This document shows positions 1-6,173 of a DNA stretch of 6,982 nucleotides, one piece after another. This stretch comes from Pseudomonadota bacterium (GTDB lineage Bacteria; Pseudomonadota; Alphaproteobacteria; Ferrovibrionales; Ferrovibrionaceae): positions 1 to 6,982 of the forward strand of contig JAEYTW010000209.1 in NCBI GenBank assembly GCA_023433835.1, written 5' to 3'. Below the pieces are notes generated by a model. It saw only the letters and a list, made by a program, of their open reading frames with translations, was not told the DNA's origin and searched no databases. The stretch's first letter is position 1; every line of letters starts with the position of its first letter. A program made the position numbers and the translations under genes.

Positions 1-56
1 CCTGGTGCGCATCGGGGTGCATCGGGGGTGGGGCGACGGCGGGGGCCGCCTGCGCG

Positions 57-99
57 CAAAGAACGGCCGCCCCGCCGCCGACGACGACGGGGCGGCCGT
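57..99 (-). terminator. Putative intrinsic terminator of the TRAP operon
   Basis: A perfect 12-bp inverted repeat (arms 63-74 and 88-99, ACGGCCGCCCCG and its complement) encloses a 13-base loop. Read on the minus strand, the stem is followed at once by TCTTTG, a short T-rich tract. It begins 10 bases beyond the dctM-like stop codon, where a Rho-independent terminator for this operon would be expected. The T tract is short and interrupted, so termination may be partial. Bases 1-56 beyond it hold no gene I can support. Confidence 0.6.
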
Positions 100-108
100 G
101 ACCCAGGC

Positions 109-1386
109 CTAATAGAACCAGCGGGCCGGCACGGTGACGAGGCTCGGGAACAGCACCATCACGAACATGATGACGAATTCGGCGACCATGAAGGGCAGCA
201 CGCCGCGTGTCACCGCATCCATGCCGACCCGGCCGACCCCGGCGACGGTATTGAGCACGACGCCGACCGGCGGGGTGATCAGACCGATGGCGTTGTTGAT
301 CATGAACAGCACGCCGAAATAGACGGGGTCGATGCCGGCGGCCTTGACCAGCGGCATCAGCACCGGGGTCAGGATCAGGATGGTCGGCGTCAGGTCGAGC
401 GCGGTGCCGACGATCATCACCAGCACCATGATCGCGATCATCAGCAGCGTCGGCGTGCCGATCAGCGGCTCGAGCAGGGCCACCACCTCGGCCGGGATGT
501 TGGCCACCGTGATCAGCCAGGCGCTGACCGCCGCGGCCGCGACCAGGAACATCACGACGGCGCTGGTCCGCACCGCCCGGACGAACACGCCGTACAGCGC
601 CGACAACTTCAGCTCGCGATAGACCACCGTCGAAATGAACAGCGCATAGACGGCGGCGACCACGCCGGCCTCGGTCGGGGTGAAGACACCCATCTTCAGG
701 CCGACGATGATGATGACGGGCAGGACCAGCGCCCAGACCGCCTCCCGCAGCGCCACCCCGAGATCGCGCAGCGGCCGGCGCGGCGGCGGGGTGAAGCGGT
801 CGCGGCGGGAGATCCACCACCAGGTCGCGCAGAGGGTCAGCGCCAGCATGATGCCGGGGAAGATGCCGGCCATGAACAGCCTGGAGATCGAGACGTTGGC
901 CGCCACGCCGAACACGACATAGCCGATCGAGGGCGGCAGCACGGGCGCGATGATGCTGGCCGAGGCGATCAGCCCGCCGGACCGCGCCCGGTCGTAGCCG
1001 GCCGCCGTCATCATCGGCAGCAGCAGCGCCGACAGTGCCGCGGCATCCGCGACGGCGGAACCGGAGAGGGCCGCCAGCAGCAGCGCCGCGAAGATCGTGA
1101 CGAACCCCAGCCCGCCGCGCACGTGGCCGAACATGATCAGCGCCAGGTTGACGATGCGGCGCGACAGCCCACCGGCATTCATCACCTCGCCGGCCAGCAG
1201 GAAGAAGGGAATGGCGAGCAGCGGGTAACTGTCCGCGCCGTGGATCACGTTCTCGGCCAGGATCTGGGCATCGAACATGTCGAGATGCCACATCAGCGCC
1301 GCGCCGCAGACCAGCAGCGCGAAGGCGATCGGAATGCCCAGCGCCATCGCCCCGATCAGCGAGGCGACGAAGACGAAGATGGTCAT
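109..1386 (-). CDS. dctM: TRAP transporter large permease subunit (DctM-like)
   Basis: This is the large membrane subunit of a tripartite ATP-independent periplasmic (TRAP) transporter. In this family it forms the Na+-coupled, elevator-type path that carries a solute released by the binding protein across the inner membrane. The 425-residue length is normal, and the protein is almost entirely hydrophobic helices. Family motifs are seen in order: IPFFLLAGEVMNAGG (59-73), LSGSAVAD (107-114), PVLPPSIG (148-155), GVFTPTEAG (233-241), GTALDLTPT (327-335) and GLITPPVG (368-375). The open frame runs further upstream, but that part is arginine/proline-rich shadow of the small subunit. The ATG at 1386 is chosen because it starts hydrophobic family-like sequence, overlaps the dctQ stop as ATGA, and has GAGGA six bases upstream. 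The protein ends RWFY before TAG. The motifs do not reveal the substrate; the dctM name marks the family, not dicarboxylate specificity. Confidence 0.96.
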   Translation of the reverse strand: MTIFVFVASLIGAMALGIPIAFALLVCGAALMWHLDMFDAQILAENVIHGADSYPLLAIPFFLLAGEVMNAGGLSRRIVNLALIMFGHVRGGLGFVTIFAALLLAALSGSAVADAAALSALLLPMMTAAGYDRARSGGLIASASIIAPVLPPSIGYVVFGVAANVSISRLFMAGIFPGIMLALTLCATWWWISRRDRFTPPPRRPLRDLGVALREAVWALVLPVIIIVGLKMGVFTPTEAGVVAAVYALFISTVVYRELKLSALYGVFVRAVRTSAVVMFLVAAAAVSAWLITVANIPAEVVALLEPLIGTPTLLMIAIMVLVMIVGTALDLTPTILILTPVLMPLVKAAGIDPVYFGVLFMINNAIGLITPPVGVVLNTVAGVGRVGMDAVTRGVLPFMVAEFVIMFVMVLFPSLVTVPARWFY

Positions 1387-1895
1387 GCGTGGTCCTCGGA
1401 TTCCCGGATGATCACGAGATCCTCGTCGCGCACCCGGCCGGTGACGAGCCGGATCAGTTCGGCGGCCAGGATCACCGCCGACGACACCGCGAAGACCACC
1501 CCGGCCGAATAGAACCAGGCGAGCGAGGCGCCCGAGGACGGCGCGGTGACGTTCCAGTTGAGGATGGTCTGGTCGAGGGCGCCGCGGAACAACAGCCAGC
1601 AGACGAACAGCATCAGCAGGTAACCGACGGTCAGGCAGATCTTCTTGCCGAGCGGCCCGAGGCGCCCTACCAGGAATTCGGTGCCGAGATGGCCGTGATG
1701 GCGCAGCGCGATGACGCCGCCGAGGAACGTGGTCCAGACGAACATCCAGCGCGACAGCTCTTCGGTCATGGTGATGCCGGAATTGAACAGGTAGCGCAGC
1801 GCCACGTTGGCAAAGACCAGCACGACCATCAGCGCCAGCAGCACGACGGTGACGACCTCGAGCAACTGGCAGTAGCGCGATATCAACCGGTTCAT
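1383..1895 (-). CDS. dctQ: TRAP transporter small permease subunit (DctQ-like)
   Basis: This is the small membrane subunit of the TRAP transporter, which pairs with the large subunit and in solved structures scaffolds it in the membrane. The protein has 170 residues, the usual size, and shows four hydrophobic segments near residues 14-32, 50-65, 83-103 and 127-150. Family features are NVALRYLFN at 30-38 and EELSRWMFVWTTFLGG beginning at residue 45, with the usual R/H-rich stretch (ALRHHGHLG) after the second helix. The cytoplasmic tail is acidic and ends ESEDHA. Its ATG overlaps the TGA of the 220-residue gene upstream (ATGA), and its own TGA overlaps the dctM ATG in the same way, which points to translational coupling and near-equal output. 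A weak GGAAA lies just before the start. Confidence 0.95.
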   Translation of the reverse strand: MNRLISRYCQLLEVVTVVLLALMVVLVFANVALRYLFNSGITMTEELSRWMFVWTTFLGGVIALRHHGHLGTEFLVGRLGPLGKKICLTVGYLLMLFVCWLLFRGALDQTILNWNVTAPSSGASLAWFYSAGVVFAVSSAVILAAELIRLVTGRVRDEDLVIIRESEDHA

Positions 1896-2554
1896 GGCGT
1901 TTCCAGGTCCACGGCTGCCAGGCTGTGGCTGAGGCGGTAGAGCGCGGCCAACGGCGGGGCCGCGATGCCGGCGACGGGCAGGTCCACGCCGTCGACGGCA
2001 TCGGCGTCGTAGCCGGACAGCAGGACGATCCAGTCGGCCACGGCATCGCCGCCGCGGATGCGCTGCTCGGTGGTCTCCGCCAGGTCGGGAGTCTCAGTCC
2101 GCAGGAGATGCGCAGCCGTCAGGCCGGGGCGTGCCGGCAGCCCGGCCAGCACTGCCCAGAGGGTCTGGCACAGTTCTTCCGCCCTGCCCGGTGCCGGCGA
2201 CAGGCGCAGGGTGCGCATGTACCGCCCGACGCCGCCGCCGAAGCTTGCCACGACGCGGCACTGGCTGCGCACCATGTTGCGGTGATGCGGCATCAGCCGC
2301 GCCGACCAGGGCGTCGGGTCGTTCAGCCGCGCCAGATAGCCCGGCGAGCCCAGGGTTTCGTAGTCATCGAGCTCGTAGAGCACGAAAAAACCCTCGGCCC
2401 CGCCCGCATCGGCCCAGCGGGATCCCCGGCGGAAGCCCGGAATCCGCATCCGCTCGGGGAAATGCTCGTGGGAATGCCAATCCTCGAACTCCGCGCGCAG
2501 GGGCATGGCGATATCCCACCACATGGCGATGGCGGCCGATCCGAGCAGGGCCAT
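1892..2554 (-). CDS. Conserved-looking 220-residue protein of TRAP operon, probable dimeric alpha/beta-barrel (EthD-like) fold, function unknown
   Basis: I cannot assign a reaction. The N-terminal half opens with a beta-strand-like segment (AIAMWWDIAM, residues 8-17). A helix carrying EFEDWHSHEHFPERM then leads to IPGFRRGSRW, FFVLYELDDY and a segment around LARLNDPTPW. This strand-helix-strand order, with W-H-x-H-E-H on the helix, resembles ferredoxin-like dimeric alpha/beta-barrel proteins of the EthD/Dabb type. The C-terminal half (about 106-220) looks like a second, weaker copy: RYMRTLRLSP strand, helix, then ADWIVLLSGYD strand. There is no signal peptide or membrane helix, so it should be cytoplasmic. 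It lies between the binding-protein gene (7-base gap) and the dctQ-like gene (4-base ATGA overlap), so it is co-transcribed with the transporter. An enzyme or binding protein acting on the imported compound is inference. The start at 2554 has only a weak ribosome-binding site (AAGAC). Confidence 0.85.
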   Translation of the reverse strand: MALLGSAAIAMWWDIAMPLRAEFEDWHSHEHFPERMRIPGFRRGSRWADAGGAEGFFVLYELDDYETLGSPGYLARLNDPTPWSARLMPHHRNMVRSQCRVVASFGGGVGRYMRTLRLSPAPGRAEELCQTLWAVLAGLPARPGLTAAHLLRTETPDLAETTEQRIRGGDAVADWIVLLSGYDADAVDGVDLPVAGIAAPPLAALYRLSHSLAAVDLETP

Positions 2555-2561
2555 GGCCGTC

Positions 2562-3572
2562 TTAGTTCGCGCGCAGGCGGGCGATCTCGTCGGCCACCTG
2601 CCTGGCCAGCGGGCCGACCTCGGACGAGAATTTCTCGACCACCGGCCGCACCTTCTCGCGCATACGGTCGAGTTCGGCGGCCGAGACCTCGTTGACCTGC
2701 ATCGCCTTGCGCAGACGGTCGACCGCCTCGGTCTCCTGCACCTGGAGCGTTTTCCGTTCCTCGGCCTTGGCTTCGTCGGCCGCGGCCTGGATCAGCGCGC
2801 GATCGTCAGGCGACAGCGCGTCCCAGGTCTTCCTGCTCATCAGGAGCGGCATGCCGGTATAGAGATGCCGGGTCAGCGACAGGTACTTCTGCACCTCGGC
2901 GAACTTGGCCGATTCGATCACCGCCACCGGGTTGTCCTGGCCATCGATCGCCTTCGATTCCAGCGCGCCGTAGACCTCGCCGAAGCTCAGCGGCACCGGG
3001 TTGGCGCCGAGCGCCTTGAAGGTTTCGATATAGATCGGCGAGGCGATGACGCGCAGCTTCAGCCCGGCGATATCCTCCGGCCTGGTGATCGGGTGCTTGG
3101 AGTTGGTGATGTTGCGGAAGCCGAGATCCCAGATGCCCAGCCCGACGATGTTCTGGTCCTGCAGCTTCGCCATCAGCGCCCGGGCGATCTCGCCGTCGCT
3201 CAACGCATAGGCTTCCTTGAAATCCCGGAACAGGAACGGGAAGTCGAAGACCATGAATTCCTTGTTGAGCCCGGCCAGCAGGCCCGTCGCCATCGTGGTG
3301 AAATCGAGCGTGCCGCCGCGCACCGCCGACAGGTTCTGCTGATCGGTGCCGAGCACGGCGTTGGCGAAGATGTTGACCTTGATGCGGCCGTTGCTTTTGG
3401 CCGCGACGACGTCGGCGAATTTCTGGGCGCCGATGCCGATCGGGTGGTCCTTGGCCAGGCTGAAGCCGAATTTCAGCGTCTTTTCCTGCGCCGCGGCACC
3501 GAACGCCGTGGCCAACAGGGCAATACCGGTCAGGCAGCCGAGCGCGCGCCGGCCGAGCTTCGCATTCCTCAT
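2562..3572 (-). CDS. dctP: TRAP transporter periplasmic solute-binding protein (DctP family)
   Basis: This is the periplasmic receptor that captures the solute and delivers it to the membrane subunits. It has 336 residues, normal for the family. A Sec signal peptide is clear: basic start (MRNAKLGRRA), hydrophobic core to about residue 24, and likely cleavage after AAA at 26-28. Mature sequence opens QEKTLKFGFSLAKDHPIGIG. Family landmarks include GLGIWDLGFRNITN (144-157), GLKLRV (170-175) whose Arg174 matches the arginine that binds the solute carboxylate in characterised members, and the following stretch with FKALGANPVPLSFGEVY (185-201) and DGQDNP (210-215). It is therefore likely to bind an organic acid, but which one cannot be read from sequence. 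It is the first gene of the operon, with a good Shine-Dalgarno (GGGGAGAG) before the ATG, and lies divergent to the IclR-type gene. Confidence 0.96.
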   Translation of the reverse strand: MRNAKLGRRALGCLTGIALLATAFGAAAQEKTLKFGFSLAKDHPIGIGAQKFADVVAAKSNGRIKVNIFANAVLGTDQQNLSAVRGGTLDFTTMATGLLAGLNKEFMVFDFPFLFRDFKEAYALSDGEIARALMAKLQDQNIVGLGIWDLGFRNITNSKHPITRPEDIAGLKLRVIASPIYIETFKALGANPVPLSFGEVYGALESKAIDGQDNPVAVIESAKFAEVQKYLSLTRHLYTGMPLLMSRKTWDALSPDDRALIQAAADEAKAEERKTLQVQETEAVDRLRKAMQVNEVSAAELDRMREKVRPVVEKFSSEVGPLARQVADEIARLRAN

Positions 3573-3584
3573 GTTTCTCTCCCC

Positions 3585-3628
3585 ATGTCTATCCGGCTGG
3601 ATATCAGTCGATTTTTTGGATGTCTATC
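3585..3628. repeat. 9-bp direct repeat ATGTCTATC in the dctP leader region
   Basis: ATGTCTATC occurs at 3585-3593 and again at 3620-3628, 35 bases apart centre to centre. The first copy sits next to the dctP ribosome-binding site. The second abuts the inverted repeat at 3630-3652 and could overlap the -10 region of the dctP promoter. It may be a regulator half-site, a small duplication or chance; no function is shown. Confidence 0.35.
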
Positions 3629-3648
3629 GAATTTTGAATGACGTTCAA
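3621..3648 (-). promoter_or_regulatory. Candidate dctP promoter
   Basis: On the minus strand, TTGAAC (complement of 3643-3648) and TAGACA (complement of 3621-3626) are 16 bases apart, with the -10-like element 49 bases before the dctP start codon. The matches to the sigma-70 consensus are moderate (4 of 6 and 3 of 6). The region is markedly AT-richer than its surroundings, as expected of a promoter. The -35-like element lies inside the palindrome at 3630-3652, so a regulator bound there would cover it. Confidence 0.3.
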
Positions 3649-3652
3649 AATT
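3630..3652. promoter_or_regulatory. Perfect inverted repeat, candidate operator for the IclR-type regulator
   Basis: Arms AATTTTGAA (3630-3638) and TTCAAAATT (3644-3652) are exact complements separated by TGACG. IclR-family proteins bind as dimers to short palindromes, often in the gap between their own gene and the divergent target operon, and this is the only perfect palindrome of such size in the AT-rich part of this gap. It overlaps a plausible -35 for dctP on one side and touches a consensus-like -35 (TTGACA, 3652-3657) for the regulator gene on the other. One site could thus control both directions. Assignment to this regulator is inference from position. Confidence 0.55.
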
Positions 3653-3681
3653 TGACAGCCAACATGGCCACCGGCTAGATA
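3652..3681 (+). promoter_or_regulatory. Candidate promoter of the IclR-type regulator gene
   Basis: A perfect TTGACA (3652-3657) is followed after 18 bases by TAGATA (3676-3681), a weak -10 match. Transcription from here would cross the REP-type doublet before reaching the start at 3844, giving a leader of about 155 bases with strong hairpins. The -35 begins at the last base of the palindrome at 3630-3652, which suits autoregulation. A promoter inside or after the doublet is an alternative. Confidence 0.3.
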
Positions 3682-3709
3682 ACCCCGTTTTGGCGGCATA
3701 AGCGCCGAT

Positions 3710-3799
3710 CGTCGCCCCGGCGAAAGCCGGGGCCCAGGGCAAGGAATGTCGCAAGCGGACCTGCGCTTTCCCTGGATCCCGGCTTTCGCCGGGATGACG
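3710..3799. repeat. REP-type palindromic doublet (two inverted 30-base hairpin units)
   Basis: Two 30-base units (3710-3739 and, inverted, 3770-3799) are separated by 30 bases. Each unit contains its own 8-bp hairpin: 3714-3733 with a GAAA loop on the plus strand, and 3776-3795 with a TTTC loop on the plus strand (GAAA on the minus). The units match at 26 of 30 positions. All four differences fall on paired stem bases and keep pairing: GC/GC in one unit, AT/AT in the other. The spacer holds a small AAGCG/CGCTT stem (3753-3757, 3764-3768). This is the plan of bacterial REP/BIME elements, and near-identical GAAA-loop repeats are dispersed in alphaproteobacterial genomes. Short open frames crossing it give the familiar spurious peptides (PWAPAFAGA, GFRRGD) and should not be annotated as genes. 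Confidence 0.8.
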
Positions 3800-3833
3800 C
3801 TTGGCCTTTAAATCGGCGCCTATGCGTGTTGGC

Positions 3834-3840
3834 GGGGTGG
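3834..3840 (+). promoter_or_regulatory. Ribosome-binding site deciding the regulator start
   Basis: GGGGTGG lies three bases before the ATG at 3844, inside a G-rich stretch that begins at 3831. The in-frame GTG at 3826 has no purine-rich sequence in front of it. This favours the ATG as the start of the regulator. Confidence 0.45.
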
Positions 3841-3843
3841 TGC

Positions 3844-4653
3844 ATGAGCGGGTCGCTCGAAAAGTCCTTGGCAGTGCTCGAATATCTGTCCGCCCGCCCC
3901 GATGGCGCGGCGCTGGCCGACATCGCCTCCGACCTCGACCAGCTGCGCAGCGGCTGTCATCGCACGCTGCAGGAACTGGTGCGCTACGGCTATGTCCGCG
4001 CCCTCCCCAACAAGGGCGACTACGCGCTGACCACCAAGCTCGCCTCGCTCGGCCTGAGCTTTCTCAGCAAGTCCGGCGTGGTCGACATCGCCCAACCGAT
4101 CATCGACCGGCTGGCCCGCACGACCGAGGAACTGGTGCGGCTCGCCATCGTCGACGGCGAGCGGCTGACCCTGGTGGCGAAGGCGCAGGGGGCCAAATCC
4201 GGCCTGCTCTACGACCCCGACATGGGTATCGAATTGCGCCTTTCCTGCAGCGCGGCCGGCCATGCCTGGCTGATGACCTTGACCGAGGAACAGGCGCTGG
4301 AAGCGGTGACGCGGCAGGGCTTCGGCCAGCCCGAGCATTTCGGGCCGAAGGCGCCGACGACGATCAAGGCGCTGCTGGCCATGCTGCGCGACAGCCGCAA
4401 GCGCGGCCATGCCATGCTGCGCGACGTCTATGCGCCGGGCATGAGCTCGATGGCCGCCCCGGTGCAGCGCGCCGGCGAAGGGGCGCGCGGCGTGCTGGTC
4501 ATCGCCGGCCCGTCGATGCGGCTGACCGAGGAGCGCATGCTGAAATTCGCCGAGCCGCGGTGCGCCGCGGCGCACGAACTGGCCCAGGCCGGCACGGCCT
4601 CGCCGCTGTTGAAGGCCGCCCAGCTCGGCACCTGGGGCAACAGGCTGGCTTAG
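3844..4653 (+). CDS. IclR-family transcriptional regulator
   Basis: This is a DNA-binding regulator of the IclR family, 269 residues from the ATG at 3844 (275 if the GTG at 3826 is used). The N-terminal winged helix-turn-helix begins SLEKSLAVLEYL. The HTH covers roughly residues 22-45, with GCHRTLQELVRYGYV (37-51) as recognition helix and lead into the wing (PNKGDYALT). The C-terminal effector-binding domain follows from about residue 80 (PIIDRLARTTEELVRLAIVDG) and includes SCSAAGHAWLMTL and YAPGMSSMAAPV, which match the small-molecule pocket region of the family. The recognition helix has GCHR where many members have S/T-x-x-R, so it is slightly unusual. It is divergent from the dctP-like gene across a 271-base gap with a palindrome, so control of the TRAP operon and of itself is the natural inference. 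Activator or repressor mode cannot be told. Its TAG overlaps the converging flippase stop. Confidence 0.92.
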   Translation: MSGSLEKSLAVLEYLSARPDGAALADIASDLDQLRSGCHRTLQELVRYGYVRALPNKGDYALTTKLASLGLSFLSKSGVVDIAQPIIDRLARTTEELVRLAIVDGERLTLVAKAQGAKSGLLYDPDMGIELRLSCSAAGHAWLMTLTEEQALEAVTRQGFGQPEHFGPKAPTTIKALLAMLRDSRKRGHAMLRDVYAPGMSSMAAPVQRAGEGARGVLVIAGPSMRLTEERMLKFAEPRCAAAHELAQAGTASPLLKAAQLGTWGNRLA

Positions 4654-6173
4654 CCCGGTTTCAACTGGCGCAGATGGCGCAGCGCCATCAGCGAGCGGCG
4701 GCTGGACGGCATCAGCGCCAAGGTCATCAGCGCGGCGGCAAGCCCCGTCCCCGTCGCCAGGCACAAGCCTAGCACCGGCATGATGTCGGTCGGGATCACG
4801 AAGCGGCGCAACACCAGCACGACGGCCGCGGCGACGAGCGCGGCGACGACCGAGGGCAGCACCGCGCCGTGCAGATCACGAAGCCGGACCGGCCCCCGGC
4901 GGGTCGCCAGCCAGAATGCCACCGGGGTGCGCACGAGCAGGCCGGTCAGGGCGAACGAGGCGGCGATGCCGGTAACGCCGAAGCGCAGGCCGACGACGAT
5001 GCCGGCGATCGACAGCGCGCAATCGACCAGGGTGGCGCGCAGCATCTCGCCGGTGCGGTTCTGGGAAAGATAGAGCAGGCCCAAGGCCAGCATCGTCGGC
5101 AGATAGGCGGCGGCGAAGCCGAACCAGGCGACCAGGGGCACGCCATCCGTCCAGCGCGGGCCGAACAGCAGCAGCACGACCCAGTCGGCCATCGCCGGCA
5201 CCATGGCAAACAACGGCATGGTCAGCATCGCGAGCCATTGCAGCATGTCGGCAAACAGCTGGCGGTAGCGCTCGTCCTGACCCGTGGTCAGGCGGCTCAG
5301 GCCCGGCATCGCCACGGCAAAGATCGGGGCGTTGATATTGTTGATCGGCAGCATCAGCAGTTTCAGGGCCCGTTCGTACAGGCCCAGCATGCTGGGTCCC
5401 CACAGCCGCCCGATGATCACCTGGTCGAGGCTGCGGGTCAGCGCCACGGCGAGGTTGGCGCCGGTGACCGAGGCGCCGAAGCGCAACAGATCGCCGACGC
5501 CTGCAGCCCGGGCAGGCCGGGACGGCCGCCAGCCGCAGAGCGTCCAGCAACCGATCATCACGAGGGCCGGCGAAATCAGCCGCTGCGCGACGAGCGACCA
5601 GTAGTCGAAGCCCGCGCAGGCCATGGCGATCGCGACGGCAAAACCGACGACCTCGGCCCCGGCATCGATGACCGCGACCGAGGTGAAGCGCATCTGCCGG
5701 CGCAACAGTGCCCAATGCTGGACGGTGAGCCCGGACAACAGGAAACCGATCGCCAACAGCTGGGTCATCGCCACCAGGTCGGGCGCACCGTAGAACCAGG
5801 CGATGGCCGGGGCCACGGCGGCCAGGCCCGCCGCCAGCAGCGCGCCAATGCCGGCATTGATCCAGAACAGGGCCGAGACCTGTTCGTGGGTGATGTCGGG
5901 GCGCTGGATCGTCGCCGACGACAGGCCGAGTTCCTTGACCAGGTCAAGCAAGGTGTTGATCGCCGCGACCATGGCGATCAGGCCGAAGGCTTCCGGCGCC
6001 AGCAGGCGCGCCAGGATGACGATGGTGCCGAACTGCACCACCATCTTCACCATCTGGGCGCCGAGGGTCACCGTACCGCCGCGGATCGAGCGGCGGCCGA
6101 TGTCCTCGACGAGATGGTCGGCTTTGAGGTGATCAGCCCGCGGCACGGGCCTGGTTTCCGACGTGGTCGACAT
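4650..6173 (-). CDS. Wzx-type polysaccharide flippase (PST family, MOP superfamily)
   Basis: This is an inner-membrane protein that in its family flips undecaprenyl-diphosphate-linked oligosaccharide repeat units to the periplasmic face for O-antigen, capsule or exopolysaccharide assembly. It has 507 residues with about 12-14 hydrophobic helices after a polar N-terminus of about 30 residues. The opening SIRGGTVTLGAQMVKMVVQF, followed by ILARLLAPEAFGLIAMV and the region around LGLSSATIQRPDITHEQ, is characteristic of the WzxC/GumJ-like group of lipopolysaccharide biosynthesis proteins. The middle region with LTRSLDQVIIGRLWGPSMLG and YERALKLLMLP also fits. The start at 6173 lies inside the fucose synthase gene (41-base overlap) with no strong Shine-Dalgarno, so re-initiation is likely; no later ATG precedes the first helix. 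It ends HLRQLKPG. Which glycan it moves cannot be read from the protein; the neighbour suggests one containing fucose. Confidence 0.92.
   Translation of the reverse strand: MSTTSETRPVPRADHLKADHLVEDIGRRSIRGGTVTLGAQMVKMVVQFGTIVILARLLAPEAFGLIAMVAAINTLLDLVKELGLSSATIQRPDITHEQVSALFWINAGIGALLAAGLAAVAPAIAWFYGAPDLVAMTQLLAIGFLLSGLTVQHWALLRRQMRFTSVAVIDAGAEVVGFAVAIAMACAGFDYWSLVAQRLISPALVMIGCWTLCGWRPSRPARAAGVGDLLRFGASVTGANLAVALTRSLDQVIIGRLWGPSMLGLYERALKLLMLPINNINAPIFAVAMPGLSRLTTGQDERYRQLFADMLQWLAMLTMPLFAMVPAMADWVVLLLFGPRWTDGVPLVAWFGFAAAYLPTMLALGLLYLSQNRTGEMLRATLVDCALSIAGIVVGLRFGVTGIAASFALTGLLVRTPVAFWLATRRGPVRLRDLHGAVLPSVVAALVAAAVVLVLRRFVIPTDIMPVLGLCLATGTGLAAALMTLALMPSSRRSLMALRHLRQLKPG

Noticed and set aside
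9..28. Ten-base tandem near-repeat GCATCGGGGT/GCATCGGGGG
   Set aside because: There are only two imperfect G-rich copies at the very edge of the window, more likely chance or end-of-contig noise than a functional repeat.
28..1512. Long plus-strand open frame opposite the two TRAP membrane-subunit genes
   Set aside because: Its translation is dominated by R, H, D, Q and G with no domain pattern, as expected of the antisense of GC-rich hydrophobic genes. The minus strand carries clear TRAP family motifs.
1387..2046. Upstream extension of the dctM frame (645 residues in total)
   Set aside because: The added part is low-complexity R/P/A sequence in the shadow of the dctQ-like gene. Family length, the Shine-Dalgarno sequence and the ATGA overlap all support the start at 1386.
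2505..3641. Plus-strand open frame opposite the dctP-like gene (378 residues)
   Set aside because: It is antisense to a convincing solute-binding protein with a signal peptide, and its composition is typical of a shadow frame.
3710..3799. Reading the inverted pair as insertion-sequence ends or a CRISPR unit
   Set aside because: The span is only 90 bases with no transposase. There are just two copies in inverted orientation with internal hairpins, so a REP doublet explains it better.
3569..3923. Two small minus-strand frames crossing the intergenic repeat
   Set aside because: Their peptides (PWAPAFAGA, GFRRGD and similar) are the known by-product of translating GAAA-loop palindromic repeats. 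They lack ribosome-binding sites and run through the regulatory region.
3820..4764. Minus-strand open frame opposite the IclR-type gene and plus-strand frame 3801-4772
   Set aside because: Both are rich in G, R, A, Q and H without recognisable domains, while the third frame encodes a full IclR-family protein.
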